From CAZELM01 sp964512995 (GTDB taxonomy: Bacteria; CSSED10-310), in NCBI GenBank assembly GCA_964512995.1, contig CAZELM010000083.1:1-7684 (forward strand): a stretch of DNA of 7,684 nt, given 5' to 3'. The notes under the pieces are model-generated. The model did no database searches. It was not told the DNA's origin and saw nothing but the letters and a program-made list of their open reading frames with translations. The position numbers were made by a program, and so were the translations under genes. Within the stretch, counting starts at the first letter, position 1. Each line of letters begins with the position of its first letter. Shown in pieces: positions 1 through 6,763 of this stretch.

Positions 1-165
1 TCCTGTGGGGCCGGTCGAGCCTGAAGGTCCCTGAATGCCCTGCTCCCCTTGCGGACCCATCGGCCCAATGGGACCTTGAATCCCCTGGATGCCTTGCGGT
101 CCTGTGGGGCCAGTCGAGCCTGAAGGTCCCTGAATGCCCTGCTCCCCTTGCGGACCCATCGGCCC
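1..165 (-). repeat. 99-bp tandem repeat encoding 11 Gly-X-Y triplets
   Basis: Positions 1-66 and 100-165 are the same 66-base sequence at a 99-base offset, differing at one base (13 versus 112), which is a synonymous Thr codon change. Positions 67-99 hold the rest of the repeat unit. The period is 33 residues, or 11 collagen triplets, so gain or loss of a unit keeps the frame. More copies probably lie to the left of the window. Confidence 0.9.
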
Positions 166-642
166 TTCCGGACCAATCAATCCAGAGGGACTTCCAACCC
201 ATTCTCCCTGATCATTGATGATTTCACCAACACCTGCGATGGCGATGCTCTGAGGGTGAATCGTCTGATTTAAAACATCCTGTGCCTGATACGCCTGTCC
301 GACACTGGTCAAAGCCTGACGAGGGCTCAGAACCTCACCGTTGATCTCAATTTCCAGCCACACAGGATCAGAAAACGAGATATCAATGGGAGTTGCATTT
401 CCCAGTTTGACATGAAACATTCCTTGCACAACCGGAATGTCGATCTGTGTTTCCGTCCACAGTGAATTCCCCGAGACCGCATCATCTAACAATGTGAATT
501 GAAAGGTGTACACCCCGTCCAGGGGAGCACCCGAATCATCCAACAGATGTCCCTGATAAGTGATATTTTGTGGAATTGCTCCCATTGTGACACCAGCAGT
601 CAATAGAATACATACCAGAACGATTAACCGTGTTTTATGCAT
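1..642 (-). CDS. Secreted collagen-like (Gly-X-Y repeat) protein, amino-terminal part
   Basis: This gene reads leftward from ATG at 642-640 and is still open at the window edge after 214 codons, so the carboxy-terminus is missing. Residues 1 to about 22 form a Sec-type signal peptide (basic MHKTR, then a hydrophobic core). Residues 24-120 resemble a module seen before collagen-like or coiled tails in many candidate-phylum and planctomycete-like secreted proteins: IPQNITYQG, an ALWTET-like turn (here SLWTET), VVQGMFHVKLG and SPRQALTSV. From G154 every third residue is Gly for 20 triplets (GPM, GPQ, GEQ, GIQ, GPS, GST and so on). Such repeats form collagen triple helices, so an extracellular fibrous or stalk-like protein is expected. 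The start is supported by GAGGA eight bases upstream. The X-Y positions are Pro/Gln/Ile/Ser rich, with few charges. A precise role (adhesin, sheath, spore or cell coat) cannot be told. The protein class is certain; the function is not. Confidence 0.88.
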   Translation of the reverse strand, partial: MHKTRLIVLVCILLTAGVTMGAIPQNITYQGHLLDDSGAPLDGVYTFQFTLLDDAVSGNSLWTETQIDIPVVQGMFHVKLGNATPIDISFSDPVWLEIEINGEVLSPRQALTSVGQAYQAQDVLNQTIHPQSIAIAGVGEIINDQGEWVGSPSGLIGPEGPMGPQGEQGIQGPSGSTGPTGPQGIQGIQGPIGPMGPQGEQGIQGPSGSTGPTG

Positions 643-650
643 AACGATAA

Positions 651-655
651 TCCTC
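651..655 (-). promoter_or_regulatory. Ribosome binding site of the collagen-like gene
   Basis: GAGGA on the minus strand lies eight bases before the ATG at 642-640 and fixes that start. Confidence 0.7.
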
Positions 656-693
656 ACTTCAAAAGTATTGCCCTTGATAAATCCCACAGAATG

Positions 694-723
694 AAAATAT
701 CATATTATCAATAGTTCTGCCAA
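694..723 (-). promoter_or_regulatory. Candidate sigma-70-type promoter of the collagen-like gene
   Basis: On the minus strand TTGGCA (718-723, five of six matches to TTGACA) is followed after 18 bases by TATTTT (694-699, a modest -10). The surrounding spacer 643-883 is AT-rich and otherwise featureless. No clear hairpin terminator for the kinase gene was found in it, only a T-run without a stem. The call is sequence matching only. Confidence 0.35.
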
Positions 724-883
724 TCATTGCGAGATCGCGTCATAACTGAAATTCCATCCGGCTGATGAGATACAATATCTTTGACACAAAAACGCTCGCA
801 GATTGAAAAAAACTGACGATAGGATTACAGGCGCACAGAAATCTAATGATATCGTGGATGAGAACACATAGACAAACGACGGA

Positions 884-3037
884 TCATTGCTCTTTTTTTT
901 GATTCAAAATTTTTGATTTATGTGCATACATCTCCGGCAGAATTGATTCATATTCCTGACGCCCCTGAAAAACAACCAGCGATTCCATAATTCCGATCGC
1001 CGCATCCACCGCATCGAGAGCGTTCCGGAAGCAGTTCAATAACAACAGCACATGAGATTTATTAAAATAACAGATACTTAAATTGTAAGAATATTCCTGA
1101 AGATCTTCTTCATACACCATCCGGCACAACAATCGTTCCGCATATTCATACATCTTTTGGGCTTGAGTGTAATTGCCACGGGATGCTTCAATCACGCCTT
1201 TATTCACATACAACATCGTGAGATTCGCTTGGATCTGAACATCATTGAGATCTGATTCCATTTTGAGATATCGAATCGCCTGCTCATATAAATCCAATGC
1301 CGCATCAACATCTCCGAGTTCCATCTTCAATATTCCCTTATTCATATAAATCAGATGTCGAATCGTCGGTGATTCCATCCGATTCAGAAATGTCAGAGCT
1401 TTATCAAAATATTCTTCTGACAAGGAAAGTTCTTTTAATTTGTGCAAAGAAACGGCTTTATTCATGTGTGCGGTTCCCAGTTTGGACAGAACAACTTCCA
1501 TTTCGCCTGGATCCATGATCTTCTCAAGCTCTCTTATGGCATTATCGCTGCATTCTATGGATTTTTCGTGGTCGTTCATAATGAAATAGGATGATGCTTT
1601 TATCAGAAATGTATGAGCTAAGCTGATTCGATCTGTGGCAGAGGGATTATTGTTACACAATGTCTGATTCACTTCAATCATCTGATCACATGTGAACACC
1701 ACTCCGGAATGATCGGCGAGGTCCATCTGAATGATCACTTTGGTATTCAGTGCCGATGCAAAATCACGCAAAATCGATTTATCCGGGAGTCCGACGATCA
1801 ATTGCCGATAGATAGCAATCGCCTCGTCAATCACTCCCAGATCTTCCAATGCCTGAGATTGCCGGGAACCGGTCTGGGATTGGCGGTATCGTTCCATCAC
1901 CGAGAAATCATGACCGGTCGCCTTGAGTGCGCTCTCCAGGAAAATCATGGGGTCATCCCATTTCGATCCAAAAATTGATTTTCGATCATGCGGTTTTGCT
2001 GATTTCGGAGAAGATTGAATGACATGTTCCGGCAACCGGCGAGGATACACTGCACCGATTTCCTGCTGATAGACCTCCAGGAGTGCCTGTTCTAGTTCCT
2101 CACAACTCTGCCATCGGAGATCGATATCTGGATGGAAGCATTTCCGGAGGACTGGAATCATTGCGGGTGGAACTCCCAGATTGGAATGTACCGGGCCGTC
2201 GGAAATCAACCGTTCCAGAACACCACTCGCGAGAACCCCGACCAACCAGGTGACTCCTCCGTTGAACATCTCAAGAACAGAAACCCCCCAACTCCAGATA
2301 TCTGTCCGATGGTCAACCTGACTTTGCCCAAATTGTTCCGGGGAGCAATATGCCGGAGTCATTGAGGCATTCGATGTATAATGTTGCCCATGTTGTTTGG
2401 CCGCCAATCGGATTTCCTTACTCAGACATTTCACTTTTGCCAGTCCGAAATCCGTGATTTTTGCAACACTATCTTCTGTCATCAGTATATTCGCTGGTTT
2501 GATATCATGATGAACAACACCGGAACGATGGGTGGCATGAAGCGCTCGAACGACCTGGATCGCTATATCCAGAACAAGAGCGAATTCGGTCAGTTTTCCG
2601 TCTTGAATCCATCTCGACAGGGATCCGCCATCCACATATTCCAGAAATACAACCATCCGGTCATCGATCGTCCGAAAGAACCGGCATGCCGTGATATGCG
2701 GGTGTTCCGGAAGATCGATCCATGTCCGTATCTCCCGGATAAAAAGACGAGAGAACTGACTGTCATACAGATACTCCGCTCGAATGCTTTTCATTGCGAA
2801 GAACATCCCGTCTGATCCCCGTTTGACCAGATACACCGCACCCATCCCGCCTTCTCCCAGGTGCCGCACAATTCGATAATCACCTAATAATACTGTCCCA
2901 ATGCGCCAAACTCGTTGACGGGGCAATACCAGCTCCCGTTGGGAATCTGCCGGAGAACCGGATGCTGGTTGAATATTCTGAGCTGTTCTTTTCAGATTAG
3001 TCTTGGGCGATGTCGTGCCTGCTGATCGCTTTTTCAT
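884..3037 (-). CDS. Soluble PknB-like serine/threonine protein kinase with carboxy-terminal TPR array
   Basis: This is a 717-residue protein read from ATG at 3037; a GTG nine codons further upstream is possible but has no Shine-Dalgarno. After a basic, Ser/Pro-rich tail of about 50 residues comes a Hanks kinase domain (about 53-321). Visible motifs are the glycine loop LGEGGMGAVYLV (60-71), ATP lysine K83 (FAMK), helix-C E102, catalytic loop HHDIKPANIL (D178, K180, N183), DFG 196-198, TPAYCSPEQ 227-235, DIWSWG (D246) and the late Arg of DLRW (R308). All catalytic residues are present, so it should be active on Ser/Thr. The usual HRD arginine is His, which makes it a non-RD-type kinase. Residues from about 394 to the end carry at least five TPR-like helix pairs, four with an [HY]-x-N-K-[AGS] signature, likely a protein-binding scaffold. 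No membrane segment or extracellular sensor is visible, unlike classical PknB, so it is probably cytoplasmic. Substrates are unknown. It is divergent from the repair gene, with a 361-bp gap. Confidence 0.93.
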   Translation of the reverse strand: MKKRSAGTTSPKTNLKRTAQNIQPASGSPADSQRELVLPRQRVWRIGTVLLGDYRIVRHLGEGGMGAVYLVKRGSDGMFFAMKSIRAEYLYDSQFSRLFIREIRTWIDLPEHPHITACRFFRTIDDRMVVFLEYVDGGSLSRWIQDGKLTEFALVLDIAIQVVRALHATHRSGVVHHDIKPANILMTEDSVAKITDFGLAKVKCLSKEIRLAAKQHGQHYTSNASMTPAYCSPEQFGQSQVDHRTDIWSWGVSVLEMFNGGVTWLVGVLASGVLERLISDGPVHSNLGVPPAMIPVLRKCFHPDIDLRWQSCEELEQALLEVYQQEIGAVYPRRLPEHVIQSSPKSAKPHDRKSIFGSKWDDPMIFLESALKATGHDFSVMERYRQSQTGSRQSQALEDLGVIDEAIAIYRQLIVGLPDKSILRDFASALNTKVIIQMDLADHSGVVFTCDQMIEVNQTLCNNNPSATDRISLAHTFLIKASSYFIMNDHEKSIECSDNAIRELEKIMDPGEMEVVLSKLGTAHMNKAVSLHKLKELSLSEEYFDKALTFLNRMESPTIRHLIYMNKGILKMELGDVDAALDLYEQAIRYLKMESDLNDVQIQANLTMLYVNKGVIEASRGNYTQAQKMYEYAERLLCRMVYEEDLQEYSYNLSICYFNKSHVLLLLNCFRNALDAVDAAIGIMESLVVFQGRQEYESILPEMYAHKSKILNQKKEQ

Positions 3038-3044
3038 TTTATTA

Positions 3045-3050
3045 TCTTCT
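3045..3050 (-). promoter_or_regulatory. Weak ribosome binding site supporting the kinase ATG start
   Basis: AGAAGA on the minus strand sits seven bases before the ATG at 3037-3035. The in-frame GTG at 3064-3062 has no purine-rich site at the right distance, so the shorter 717-residue product is preferred. Confidence 0.45.
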
Positions 3051-3151
3051 GGTATTTTATTCACAACGAGCCAAACCCAACCTTGCCAATCAAAGGTGCT
3101 ATCCGATTAATGCTTGCCTGATAATCCACGAACACATTAATTCTAGCAAAG

Positions 3152-3181
3152 ATTTTAACATAATACATTGTTCTTTGCCAT
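3152..3181 (-). promoter_or_regulatory. Candidate extended -10 promoter of the kinase gene
   Basis: On the minus strand TGTTAAAAT (3152-3160) is an extended -10 with hexamer TAAAAT. ATGGCA (3176-3181) lies 18 bases upstream as a four-of-six -35. A second -10-like site, TGCTAGAAT with TAGAAT at 3140-3145, lies just downstream. Either would give a leader of roughly 95-110 bases. Confidence 0.4.
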
Positions 3182-3232
3182 CAGAACTCATTTCTCACCG
3201 GCTGCTTTTTGTTTCGGGAGTTGGGATTCGGA

Positions 3233-3260
3233 TTGACAAAAACTGGATATCCCATACTAT
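3233..3260 (+). promoter_or_regulatory. Candidate sigma-70 promoter of the EndoQ-helicase gene
   Basis: A perfect TTGACA (3233-3238) is followed after 16 bases by TACTAT (3255-3260), four of six matches to the -10 consensus. Transcription would start near 3267, giving a leader of about 130 bases that contains the stem and small ORF listed separately. Confidence 0.5.
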
Positions 3261-3317
3261 ATCAACCGGTTCACACGCCAAATCGGTTTACTTATGGAGT
3301 AAAGAAGGTGGGTCCTT

Positions 3318-3386
3318 GTGGAGCGGATGAGCTACCGGAGACATTTCCTGCCATTAACCGCTCCTTCTGACAACCCGAAACGATAA
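3318..3386 (+). CDS. Possible 22-codon leader ORF before the EndoQ-helicase gene
   Basis: A GTG-started frame of 22 codons is preceded by a purine-rich AAGGTGG about six bases upstream. It ends with TAA at 3384-3386, which overlaps the Shine-Dalgarno (3385-3390) of the helicase gene. That geometry would suit translational coupling or a leader peptide. The peptide (beginning VERMSYRRHF if GTG is read, or from ATG at 3327) has no recognisable motif. A frame this short can occur by chance, so this is a suggestion only. Confidence 0.2.
   Translation: MERMSYRRHFLPLTAPSDNPKR
3320..3364 (+). promoter_or_regulatory. GC-rich stem-loop in the helicase leader
   Basis: GGAGCGG (3320-3326) is exactly complementary to CCGCTCC (3358-3364), with 31 bases between. 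It lies in the predicted untranslated leader, 20 bases before the helicase Shine-Dalgarno. No U-run follows, so it is not an intrinsic terminator. A regulatory role is possible but unproven. Confidence 0.35.
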
Positions 3387-3390
3387 AGGA
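3385..3390 (+). promoter_or_regulatory. Ribosome binding site that decides the EndoQ-helicase start
   Basis: AAAGGA here directly abuts the first ATG (3390) but stands eight bases before the second in-frame ATG (3399). The second ATG is therefore the likely start, and the product begins MPFIADFHIH. Confidence 0.75.
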
Positions 3391-3398
3391 TGCGTCAT

Positions 3399-6300
3399 AT
3401 GCCATTCATCGCGGACTTTCATATTCATTCCCATTTTTCTTTAGCGACCAGCAAGGAGCTGATACCCGAATACCTGGATTATTGGGCTCGCATTAAAGGT
3501 ATCAAAGTGATCGGAACCGGTGACTTTACCCATCCGGGATGGATTCAGGAACTCCAGGAGAAACTGGAACCATCCGAACCAGGGCTGTTTCGACTAAAAA
3601 GAGAGTTTATTCTGAATCCAGGTTATCCCGCCCACGAAACGACAGATCCGGACATTCATTTTATGCTCACGGCTGAAATCAGCACAATCTACAAGAAAGA
3701 TGGCGCGATCCGGAAAGTCCATCACGTGATCTTCGCTCCTGATTTCGATACCGTGGGAAAAATCCGGCAGAAATTGATCCACCTCGGAGCCAATCTGTCT
3801 TCGGATGGCCGTCCGATCATCGGTTTGGATTCGCGGGATCTTCTGGAGATCGCCTTGGATTCTTCGCCGGAGATTTTATTTGTTCCGGCGCATATCTGGA
3901 CGCCCTGGTTCTCCGTTCTGGGAGATAAATCCGGATTCGACTCCATCGATGCGTGCTTTGGGGATCTGGCCCATCACATCTATGCAGTGGAAACCGGGTT
4001 GTCCACGGACCCACCAATGAACTGGATGTGCAAAATGCTCGATCGGTACACCCTGCTTTCCAACTCGGATGCCCACTCCCCGGATCGCCTGGGAAGAAAT
4101 GCCAATCGATTCAATACCGAATTGTCTTATACAGGCATTACCCAGGCGATCAAAACAGGAAACCCCGATCAATGCCTGGGAACGATCGATCTGTTCCCTC
4201 AGGAAGGGAAATATCATTATGATGGCCATCGCAAATGCGGTGTTTGCTGGAATCCGGTCGAGACACTGAAACATCAAGGCATCTGTACGTGTTGCGGGAA
4301 AAAGGTGACTATCGGCGTGATGAATCGCGTGGCGCAACTCGCCGATCGGCCGGATCCGGAACAGCGTCCAAACCGGCTGCCATTCCACTCCATTATTCCA
4401 CTCCGGGAACTCCTCTCCGAAATTCATGGTGTCGGTCAGAACTCCCGGAAAATAGTAACGGAGTATCAAACATTGATCCAAAAATGCGGTTCTGAATTCA
4501 ATCTGCTGATCCATCTCCCATTGGATACTCTCAGGAAAAAAATCCCCGAGATCCTGTGTGATGCCATTGACCGGATGCGATCGGAGCGCATTTATATTTC
4601 GGAAGGATATGATGGGGAGTATGGCCAGATCCGTGTTTTTTCCCCTCACGAAACCGCATCATATCCATCTCAGGACGATTTGTTTCTGACCAGACAGGAA
4701 CCAGTGTTGCCTCCCAGACGAAACCTTCTGAATTTTAAACTCCCGGAGTTCCAGAATCTGCATCGTCAATCAATGTCGGATAAAGAAACGCCGCATCTTC
4801 AGACTGGCCAATCGTCCCTGTTCATCCCGCCGCCCAAATCGGATCAGCCTGAGTTGTTCAGCCCAAGAACGGATTTCACTACTGGCCTGAATCCGGAACA
4901 GATTGCCGCTCTGACTCACGATCAGGGGCCATTACTGATCATTGCCGGACCCGGAACCGGAAAAACAAAAGTGCTGACACACCGGATCGCTCATCTGATT
5001 ATGAATAAACAGGTATCACCCGATCATATTCTGGCGGTGACATTCACTAAAAAAGCGGCCATGGAGATGACGACGCGTATTACAGAACTCGTGAAGAGAA
5101 CCGATTTGATCAACCGTCTTACCATTTCAACCTTTCATGCTTTCGGGTATCGGCTGTTGAAATCGCATTCCCAGTATATCAACCGTCGGCCTGATTTCTC
5201 CATCGTGGATGAAGATGACAAAATCGATATCCTCAAGAAGAAACTCCGGATCTCTAAACACAGGTTATCAAAAATCGCATCAGCGATCTCTCTGGCAAAA
5301 CAAAACATCCATACCGCTGCACAATTGACTGAATCGATGGAGGATCGCCCGTTGAGCGATCTCTTCAGTGAATACGAATCGATGCTGCAGAATCTCAATG
5401 CCGTCGATCTCGATGATTTGATTTATAAACCCGTTCTGCTTTTGATGGAACAGCCGGAAATCCTGTCGCGATGTCAACAACAATACCGGTGGATACTGAT
5501 CGATGAATATCAGGATATCAACCTGGCTCAGTATCGACTGGTGAGATTTCTGATGCCTGGTGCCGATAACAATATCTGTGTGATCGGTGATCCGGATCAG
5601 GCGATTTATGGATTTCGTGGAGCGGACGCGGGATATATTCAGTCCTTTAAAAAGGATTATCCATCCGCTGCCCTGTATATCCTGAAACGGAGTTACCGCT
5701 GTTCCCGGACCATCCTGAAAGCATCCTCGAATGTCGTGCGTGGAAATCATGATCCGGATCATATTCTGGAAGGAGTCCATTCGGGTGTAAACATAAAAAT
5801 TACTCCGCAGCCAACAGATAAAAGCGAAGCGGAATTTATTGGGCGAACGATCGAGCAGATGATCGGAGGTCTCCGGTTTTTCTCGATGGACAGTGCGATC
5901 ACCAAAGGAAATGAAGAAGCCGGCATTACCAGTTTATCCGATTTTGCAGTGCTTTGCCGCGCCAATCATCTAATCCCTCCCATTGAAAAAGCGTTTCAGG
6001 ATCACAGCATCCCATATCAGCTCATCGGAGAATTGCCGTTTTATAAACGGGAACCGATCAACTGGATACTGGAAATTCTGGCTTTTTCCGTGAATCCGGA
6101 CGATCTTCTTCGACGGGAGCGACTTTCATCGTCTGCATTCCCGGGAGCAGAACGGTTGCGATTAGCGCCGGTGCCGGAACTGAACGGATCTGTGGTGGAG
6201 GAGTTGGATCAAATCATTCGGGATTACTTCAGTGATGTCGAATTCGCGCATCGGGAACCCTTGAGACTCCTTCGGGAATCCGCTCGGAGTTTTGATATGG

Positions 6301-6701
6301 ATTATCGCGGTTTCCTGGATCAGATGCGGTTTGGTTCGGGAGTGGATATGTATCGACCGGACACGGAACAGGTCGCACTGATGACACTCCACATGTCTAA
6401 AGGGCTCGAATTTAATTGCGTATTCATTCCGGGTTGTGAGCAAGGAATGATCCCATATTCGGTATTTCCGGAATTGGGCTGCAATATGGAGGAAGAACGT
6501 CGGTTGTTGTATGTGGGGATGACACGGGCTAAACAATATTTGTTCTTGACTCACGCCATGAAACGAATGGTTTACGGTCGGGAGTATCGATTCCCCCGGA
6601 GCGAATTCTTGGATTGGATCAATCAGGACATCATTGACCTGATGGCGCAAGCTCCGCCTCAAAAACGAAATCGGGATTCCAGACAGTTGGATCTTTTTTG
6701 A
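3399..6701 (+). CDS. EndoQ-like PHP/zinc-finger endonuclease fused to UvrD/Rep-type helicase, with clamp-binding tail
   Basis: This is a 1100-residue DNA-repair fusion. Residues 1 to about 410 match the endonuclease Q family, which cleaves DNA 5' of deaminated or abasic bases. PHP metal ligands are seen at H8/H10 (DFHIHSH), D42 and H45 (GTGDFTHP), E93, H108/H109, H165 (PAHIW) and D224/H226 (NSDAHS). A four-cysteine zinc finger follows (C280, C283, C296, C299), then a helical PLREL...HGVG region and GYDGEYG. Residues 420-495 are a Pro/Gln-rich linker. Residues 496 to about 1080 are a complete superfamily 1A helicase: Q motif LNPEQ 497-501, Walker A AGPGTGKT 516-523, TFTKKAAMEM, DEYQD 702-706, GDPDQAIYGFRGAD 730-743, KRSYRC, TLHMSKGLEF 996-1005 and RRLLYVGMTRAK ending at 1045. 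Only about 230 residues separate motifs IV and V, fewer than in UvrD, suggesting a reduced 2B domain. The last five residues, QLDLF, fit the beta-clamp consensus QL[SD]LF. The gene looks intact and is probably monocistronic and cytoplasmic. Domain identities are firm; substrate specificity is inferred. Confidence 0.93.
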   Translation: MPFIADFHIHSHFSLATSKELIPEYLDYWARIKGIKVIGTGDFTHPGWIQELQEKLEPSEPGLFRLKREFILNPGYPAHETTDPDIHFMLTAEISTIYKKDGAIRKVHHVIFAPDFDTVGKIRQKLIHLGANLSSDGRPIIGLDSRDLLEIALDSSPEILFVPAHIWTPWFSVLGDKSGFDSIDACFGDLAHHIYAVETGLSTDPPMNWMCKMLDRYTLLSNSDAHSPDRLGRNANRFNTELSYTGITQAIKTGNPDQCLGTIDLFPQEGKYHYDGHRKCGVCWNPVETLKHQGICTCCGKKVTIGVMNRVAQLADRPDPEQRPNRLPFHSIIPLRELLSEIHGVGQNSRKIVTEYQTLIQKCGSEFNLLIHLPLDTLRKKIPEILCDAIDRMRSERIYISEGYDGEYGQIRVFSPHETASYPSQDDLFLTRQEPVLPPRRNLLNFKLPEFQNLHRQSMSDKETPHLQTGQSSLFIPPPKSDQPELFSPRTDFTTGLNPEQIAALTHDQGPLLIIAGPGTGKTKVLTHRIAHLIMNKQVSPDHILAVTFTKKAAMEMTTRITELVKRTDLINRLTISTFHAFGYRLLKSHSQYINRRPDFSIVDEDDKIDILKKKLRISKHRLSKIASAISLAKQNIHTAAQLTESMEDRPLSDLFSEYESMLQNLNAVDLDDLIYKPVLLLMEQPEILSRCQQQYRWILIDEYQDINLAQYRLVRFLMPGADNNICVIGDPDQAIYGFRGADAGYIQSFKKDYPSAALYILKRSYRCSRTILKASSNVVRGNHDPDHILEGVHSGVNIKITPQPTDKSEAEFIGRTIEQMIGGLRFFSMDSAITKGNEEAGITSLSDFAVLCRANHLIPPIEKAFQDHSIPYQLIGELPFYKREPINWILEILAFSVNPDDLLRRERLSSSAFPGAERLRLAPVPELNGSVVEELDQIIRDYFSDVEFAHREPLRLLRESARSFDMDYRGFLDQMRFGSGVDMYRPDTEQVALMTLHMSKGLEFNCVFIPGCEQGMIPYSVFPELGCNMEEERRLLYVGMTRAKQYLFLTHAMKRMVYGREYRFPRSEFLDWINQDIIDLMAQAPPQKRNRDSRQLDLF
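6684..6698 (+). other. Codons for carboxy-terminal beta-clamp-binding motif QLDLF
   Basis: The final five codons before TGA spell Gln-Leu-Asp-Leu-Phe, an exact match to the bacterial sliding-clamp pentapeptide QL[SD]LF found on polymerases, MutS, MutL and other repair proteins. It follows a basic, flexible-looking stretch (QKRNRDSR), as expected for an exposed tail. Confidence 0.75.
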
Positions 6702-6712
6702 TTCTTCCCCCC

Positions 6713-6744
6713 AAAAAAAACGCCGGAGGTTTTGGCCTCCGGCG
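6713..6744 (-). terminator. Rho-independent terminator of the small secreted-protein gene
   Basis: CGCCGGAGG (6721-6729) pairs perfectly with CCTCCGGCG (6736-6744) around a 6-base loop. Read on the minus strand the stem is followed by eight T (A-run 6713-6720), 19 bases after the TAA of the secreted-protein gene. On the plus strand no U-run follows, so it is at best a weak terminator for the helicase gene, whose stop lies 19 bases before the stem. Confidence 0.9.
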
Positions 6745-6763
6745 CACAATTAACTAAGCCTGA

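Larger units (their letters stand above)
3038..3398. other. Divergent intergenic region between kinase and repair genes
   Basis: These 361 bases separate two genes transcribed away from each other. They hold one candidate promoter in each direction, a 7-bp inverted repeat ATTAATG (3106-3112) / CATTAAT (3135-3141) in the probable kinase leader, and a GC-rich stem plus a small possible leader ORF before the helicase gene. No LexA-type SOS box of the E. coli or B. subtilis pattern was found. One frame of about 106 codons overlapping this region looks like chance. Confidence 0.7.

Noticed and set aside
790..883. Intrinsic terminator after the kinase gene
   Set aside because: There are T-runs on the minus strand, but no convincing GC stem directly precedes them.
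2381..2815. Plus-strand open frame of 144 codons opposite the kinase domain
   Set aside because: It is a shadow of the kinase coding strand, where all catalytic motifs are in the minus frame.
3062..3064. GTG at 3064 as the kinase start
   Set aside because: No Shine-Dalgarno at a suitable distance; the ATG nine codons later has AGAAGA at seven bases.
3010..3330. Plus-strand frame of 106 codons starting inside the kinase gene with a hydrophobic amino-terminus
   Set aside because: It overlaps the kinase start and the candidate promoters of both neighbours; the hydrophobic start is the complement of the kinase's basic tail. No RBS.
3390..3392. First ATG (3390) as the EndoQ-helicase start
   Set aside because: The purine-rich AAAGGA overlaps it, leaving no spacing; it is placed eight bases before the next in-frame ATG at 3399.
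3038..3398. LexA/SOS operator upstream of the repair gene
   Set aside because: No CTG-N10-CAG or CGAAC-N4-GTTCG type site is visible; other lineage-specific boxes cannot be excluded.
3876..4649. Minus-strand open frame of 257 codons opposite the EndoQ module
   Set aside because: It lies wholly antisense to a gene with clear domain motifs, has no recognisable domain and no RBS, and looks like a codon-bias shadow.
6162..6749. Minus-strand open frame of 195 codons opposite the helicase end
   Set aside because: It is antisense to helicase motifs V and VI, and its start lies past the terminator stem of another gene; no domain features.
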